Shown piece after piece: positions 59,986-64,000 of a DNA stretch of 64,000 bases. Below the pieces are notes generated by a model that had not been told where the DNA came from, searched no databases, and saw only the letters and a program-made list of their open reading frames with translations. Position 1 is the first letter of the stretch; every line of letters starts with the position of its first letter. The position numbers and the translations under genes are program-made. The DNA is from Siphonodentalium dalli (taxonomy: Eukaryota > Mollusca > Scaphopoda > Gadilida > Siphonodentaliidae): positions 156,296,875 through 156,360,874 of the forward strand of contig CP136062.1 in the NCBI GenBank assembly GCA_032622095.1, written 5' to 3'.

Positions 59986-61141
59986 CCGAACCATTCAATT
60001 GTATAAAGGTCACAACCTCACTATTACAGAACCAAATAAGTCCAATATGAACATATGTGGATATTTAAGTCAGACATGAACCTATTTGTACGAGAATATG
60101 CTGGAAATGTATATGTAGGCGTCTATATGATATACTGCACTACATGGTGTACTTTAAAGTCACATGGCTGTATGCGCTCCGAAATACACCTAATAATATT
60201 CGCTGTAGATTTTTCCCGGTATCGAAATAGGTCGAGATATACTTCCATTTTACTGCAGTATAGTCCCAGACAGACGCATTGAACTCATACAAAATATAAC
60301 TTTGAAGACGGTGTTTGGGTGCTAAACAAACAACAGCCATGTCACGGCATGGCACATTAAAGATAATTCTGTGTTACGCTATTCCTGATATTGTAGAAAT
60401 AAAGAGCGTTTGTTTCACTTCTGTGCGAAAAATTGAAAACAGCTGGAAGATGTATGTGACCATGGCAATTATTTATCAGAGCATATATATGATGCCGGAA
60501 TATAAATAGTTCGTGTATCTGTCAACCTATATTATACCTCCTACTAAATTAGGCAGACAAATATTTGGAAGCTCGAATGAGCCATGTCCGTTTAACATAC
60601 TAAACACATGGTGCGTTCTAAATCAGGAATCGAAGTCGGATAAACCATATTGTAATACGACCTTGCCTAAACCTACACACAAGGCTCGTCCTGATTGGTC
60701 AGTATCCTGTATTCCCATGCAGACGCGGACCGTCCTTTTGTAGTACAATTCTAGATATTTTGAATTGTACCACAAACAATGTGGTACAATCAGTGAAATG
60801 CTGCCAACGCCTCGAAATTTCAGAAGTCAAACCATACGGCCATTGGCTAATGTCATGCTAAAGACTGAAGAAAGAGACATATAATGACTAACTACTGTAT
60901 TATACTGATTTTTAGTTAAGTTAGAACAAAAATAAGTCTTAAATGAATTTGTTTGCCACAAAAACAATGGAAAGGGTTCGTCGTTCAAAAGTGACGCTAT
61001 GTTTCACTATCAGGTCTAAGAGAAGAATTGTTTGGTGGAAAATCATACCACGCAGAGCTATAAACTGGGCTATTATATAACAGTTTGAACATATGTCACT
61101 ACAATTTCGACCAAAACATACAGTCGAATTACAAAAGAAAT

Positions 61142-61256
61142 AAATACACTGCGCATCGACGTGTATAGTATAATTTGACCACATAAACTGATTGTACTAC
61201 TCCGCTTCGCGTCGTCCTACAATCAGTTTCTTTGTGGCCGATGCGCAGTGTATTTA
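61142..61256. mobile_element. 115-bp nested inverted repeat (hairpin MITE)
   Basis: AAATACACTGCGCATCG (61142-61158) faces CGATGCGCAGTGTATTT (61239-61255). Inside, GACCACATAAACTGATTGTA faces its near complement ending TTTGTGGCC. The loop centre is TCCGCTTCGCGTCG. No flanking duplication is clear. Confidence 0.75.
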
Positions 61257-62302
61257 TGTCTTAAATAGATAAGACCAACATTTCTATAAAGTGTCGCACA
61301 ATTAACTAAACTTATATAGTCATCTCCGTGATATGATGTATTCGTTTTAAAGTATAGTTTTCATACTCATAAGAGTCGCCGATAGATAAAGGAATCGCTA
61401 TATGGCTAGTTAGGTGTTTCAAAGTGGGCAGATAGGCGCCGTTGGGTATGAGGAGCAAGAAAACAACAGCATTTATTATAGGCATCAACATGATACTAAT
61501 CGTGCGGCTTGAAGATAAAGATTGTCTGAATTGGGGTGGAGTTGATGCATTAAATTGATAAAGACGGAGTTACCGATATCAAAATGTTTGGTTAGTTTTT
61601 AAAGATCTACAGTCCGATTTAACACCAGATGACCGAATTATCTGAGATAATGACCAGTTTACCGGGACAATGAAAAAGGAAAACTGAATTCAATTATCAT
61701 CTGTTCTATGGCACGAGCGTCGCGACAATTGACAAAGGCCTACACCAGGTTTACGCGTATACAATATCATAATTGGAAATGCTGTGTACTATATTCCATG
61801 TTTGGGCAACGGAATCATAGCTTCTCTTTATCAGAGACACTCTTTAACAGAGATCGCTGGAATATTGCTCAGTCGACAGAAATTGAAGTCGACATCTGAC
61901 CATCGAAACCTCCCACTAATGGACCCAATCATCTTTATTTTGTGAATCAACGTTATTGCTGAGTACTCAGTTGTGATACAATCTGTAAGATTACTGTGGT
62001 AATAATCTTCTATAACCGATGTCTATTACACGTTCATTTTGTGTTTACTTCTTAACACGGGTCGAATTAATGGTGTTAAACTAACGACAACAATGTGATT
62101 CAGGGTATATGATCCATGTATAAGATTGACGTTGTATTATGCCAATTTGTGGAAAACATTAACTACCTTGACCAAATATATTCCTATCAAATGTCCCCAT
62201 AAAATGTTCACGTCACTTTAACCTGGACAACGCCGGGTCACCATGCTAGTACTATATATAGCATGTAATAAAATGCGTAGGGGCTGTGAGGAACACACTA
62301 CT

Positions 62303-62308
62303 CACGTG
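62303..62308 (+). promoter_or_regulatory. CACGTG E-box upstream of RGK exon 1
   Basis: Perfect palindromic E-box 71 bases before the TATA box; GTTCACGTCAC, a CRE-like half site, lies at 62207-62217. Binding is not shown. Confidence 0.35.
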
Positions 62309-62373
62309 ACTATTTCTGGCAAGCAACGTTAGAATGTGATTATGTATTATAATTAGATGAGGATTCAGCGTCC

Positions 62374-62383
62374 TATATATAGA
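62374..62383 (+). promoter_or_regulatory. TATA box of the third RGK gene
   Basis: TATATATAG lies about 27 bases before a pyrimidine-A context (CACCACTC, near 62402) that could be the start site. The implied leader of about 85 bases has no upstream ATG. Confidence 0.5.
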
Positions 62384-62486
62384 GTCGTAGATAGGGACAC
62401 CACTCATAACGCATTTGCAACTCATCAGTTAATAAACCATCGCTGCACATTTATATCGCACCTTCGATATCCTGTAATTTGTCAAA

Positions 62487-62778
62487 ATGTCTCGTCAAAA
62501 TTATAAAATTAATGCTGAGGATCGTGACATGTACTCCTGTCGTTCGTTCAGCTTCACACCAAAAGGACTGATCAACAAGGGGGATTCGATGCAATCTCTG
62601 AGTGACGTAAGCCTAACATCAAGTAGTGGCTGTTCTGACTTCTTTTACGCAGACGAATCGGTGCTAGACAAAGAATGCTGCCGTGTAGCTATCGTAGGTT
62701 CACATGGCGTTGGGAAGACGGCGCTGATACGACAATTTATGACGTCAGATTACGTTGGTGATGTTGACGATGTGGAAG
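62487..62778 (+). CDS. RGK-family (Rad/Gem/Rem-like) GTPase, first coding exon with the P-loop
   Basis: The ATG at 62487 follows an in-frame TAA nine bases earlier, and AAA at -3 gives a good context, so the start is firm. The N-terminus is serine-rich with SFSFTPKGLINKGDSMQSLS, resembling the RSF-----KG-VN-GDS stretch of RGK proteins that precedes the G domain. Residues 67-75 begin the G domain (CRVAIVG), followed by the G1 P-loop GSHGVGKT and ALIRQFMTSDYV. The last clear residues are DVDDVE. The likely donor is GAAG|GTTGGT at 62778/62779 (phase 1); the ORF runs on only to 62792. Unlike Ras, the segment after the P-loop matches the RGK QFMTSEY consensus. Exons 2-4 lie beyond 63.0 kb or outside the window. 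This is a separate promoter from the copies at 1.4 and 17 kb. Confidence 0.9.
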
Positions 62779-63794
62779 GTTGGTACCGTTAATTTATTTT
62801 GATTGTTTCAAGATTCGAATGGGTACCTAATTAGTACCTAAGGTAATTTCCAGATAATATCAATGTCAAATATAACCAGAACGAGCCACTGGCTTTTTGT
62901 CTCTGGAAGTTACATAATTATAATACATAATACATAACTTTGTTCAGCAAATTGAACGGCACCGATCTCCAGTACCGGGGCTGTATTCAAATCATATATT
63001 CCTTTCTTCAAATCGTCCATTGATGAACTCGCGACTACAAAACCAGGTAAACATGTTAGAAATTACACGTGAAAAACATATTTACGGATATCCTTTTTTA
63101 AGTATGTCCCTTGTAATTTGAGTTCATGTCCTCTGTTCCGTTTGTAATCAGCGAATACAAAATAATAACACCGGTCCGTGTTATACACACCGTTCTGATA
63201 TATAGAAACCTCGATAAAATCGCCCCTAAATCGTATATTATTCATATATTTGAGTTTTACGATGCGTAAACCAGGCATAATAATAAACGCGATGTGTTGC
63301 ATCCCAAAGGGATAATTACACTCACTTCATTTGCTGTAGTATTTTCCCCATCGATATCCAAATATTAAATGCTTTTAAATAGGGTAATTATATTGGTATG
63401 GGAATGGACGTTGCATATTAAATTTCGCCATGACAACGCAAGGCGTCGCGGCAACGTCACTACAAAGTTCCCAATATTTAACAATAGTTCACAGTTAATC
63501 TATGTGTGTATATAAGTGTATTACGGGTTGATAGTTTTCACTAAAATAACTATAATTATTAATCGACGTATCATAACAAAATGACAGATTTAATGGCATT
63601 TATCGTGTCCGACCAAAAACTGTTCGCAATATACAGATATGGTAAATGGACCAATATCATAGCAATTAGCCAGGCTGCTTAACAAGAGGTAAACAAATGT
63701 ACGACATATTATAAGACATCACCATCGCGACGAGCACTGACCGAAATCGTGATTGTATGATGAAACCCTTGCTACACTAAAGCATCATTGAATA
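62779..63794 (+). other. Start of intron 1 of the third RGK gene
   Basis: No RGK exon was recognised. An AG-bounded stretch at about 62947-63045 is open for 33 codons and ends CAG|GTAAAC, but it is in the wrong phase for exon 1 and lacks RGK motifs. A minus frame at 63063-63302 is unsupported. Confidence 0.5.
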
Positions 63795-63814
63795 GTTGTG
63801 ATCCCAAATGAAAT

Positions 63815-63871
63815 GTTCAGACAATAAGCTCAACAAACGACCATTGTCTTTGTTGAACTTATTATCTAGAC
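63815..63871 (+). other. Conserved hairpin, diverged third copy
   Basis: GTTCAGACAATAAGCTCAAC pairs with GTTGAACTTATTATCTAGAC. The flanks (AATGAAATGTTCAG before, CTGTCGTCTGCT after) also match 15-25 and 114-127 in copy A. The stem base pair T-A of copies A/B is A-T here, a paired change. Confidence 0.65.
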
Positions 63872-64000
63872 GGTTCCCTCAACAAATAGGTCTCCTTCTG
63901 CTATATTATGTATCTGTCGTCTGCTTTTATCACATAACATGCCTCCAAACAAATAATAGACTATTCCAACATACCGTCGTGCGTGCGAGTGGGTTAATTT

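Larger units (their letters stand above)
59986..62373. other. Upstream region of the third RGK gene, no gene recognised
   Basis: The frames 60055-60282, 60513-60743 and 60939-61184 (-) have no recognised motif. Two overlapping short hairpins lie at 60743-60788 (GTACAATTC/GAATTGTAC and GTACCACA/TGTGGTAC). Confidence 0.45.

Noticed and set aside
62947..63045. Possible exon of the third RGK gene (AG-bounded, ends CAG|GTAAAC, open for 33 codons)
   Set aside because: Wrong phase for the preceding donor and no resemblance to the RGK G2/G3 segment.
63583..63684. Short ATG frame starting MTDLMAFIVSDQ
   Set aside because: Only 33 codons, with no family resemblance and no supporting context.

Overview
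The window looks like an intron- and repeat-rich animal genome. It is AT-rich apart from one satellite, with spliced GT-AG exons, AATAAA poly(A) signals and many decayed transposons. A mollusc or related lophotrochozoan is the best guess, from the mix of LINE, Helitron and tRNA-derived SINE-like repeats and TTAGGG-like satellite. The species cannot be read from the sequence.

The only recognisable host genes are pieces of RGK-family (Rad/Gem/Rem) small GTPases, all on the + strand. (i) A terminal coding exon at 1387-1595 belongs to a gene that starts before the window. (ii) A G4 exon at 14295-14478 splices in matching phase to a terminal exon at 17255-17463. (iii) A first exon with the P-loop at 62487-62778 starts a further gene that runs off the right edge. 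The two terminal exons lie in a tandem segmental duplication: copy A is 1-9493 and copy B is 14512-26549, differing by about 2% in the stretches compared. Nearly all of their length difference comes from three transposon insertions with clean target duplications plus one 391-bp indel in a satellite. No G2/G3 exon was found for any copy.

Layout: 1-26.6 kb holds the duplication. Each copy has an intron, a terminal exon, a poly(A) signal, an (ATC)n tract, a 2.8-3.2 kb satellite built from TTAGGG-like and GGGACGG-like words, and a foldback element. A 9-bp-TSD foldback sits in the copy B intron, a hAT element lies inside the copy B foldback, and a TTAA element is only in copy A. 26.9-31.4 kb holds a decayed minus-strand Helitron with an internal tandem duplication, then an unidentified decayed minus-strand reading frame. 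31.6-33.7 kb holds a dispersed repeat and a tRNA-derived SINE.

From 34271 to 47202 lies what appears to be one 12.9-kb insertion with CACTGCC terminal inverted repeats and TA target duplications, nested in an older foldback element whose outer ends (34015 and 47305) still match. It carries MITEs, palindromes, a minisatellite, a SINE-like unit and a six-unit ~384-bp tandem array. 47.3-51.06 kb is a nearly full-length LINE broken by one deletion/frameshift. 52.5-60 kb holds further LINE fragments and second copies of two dispersed repeats. 60-62.4 kb is mostly unannotated upstream sequence of the third RGK gene, with a TATA box at 62374.
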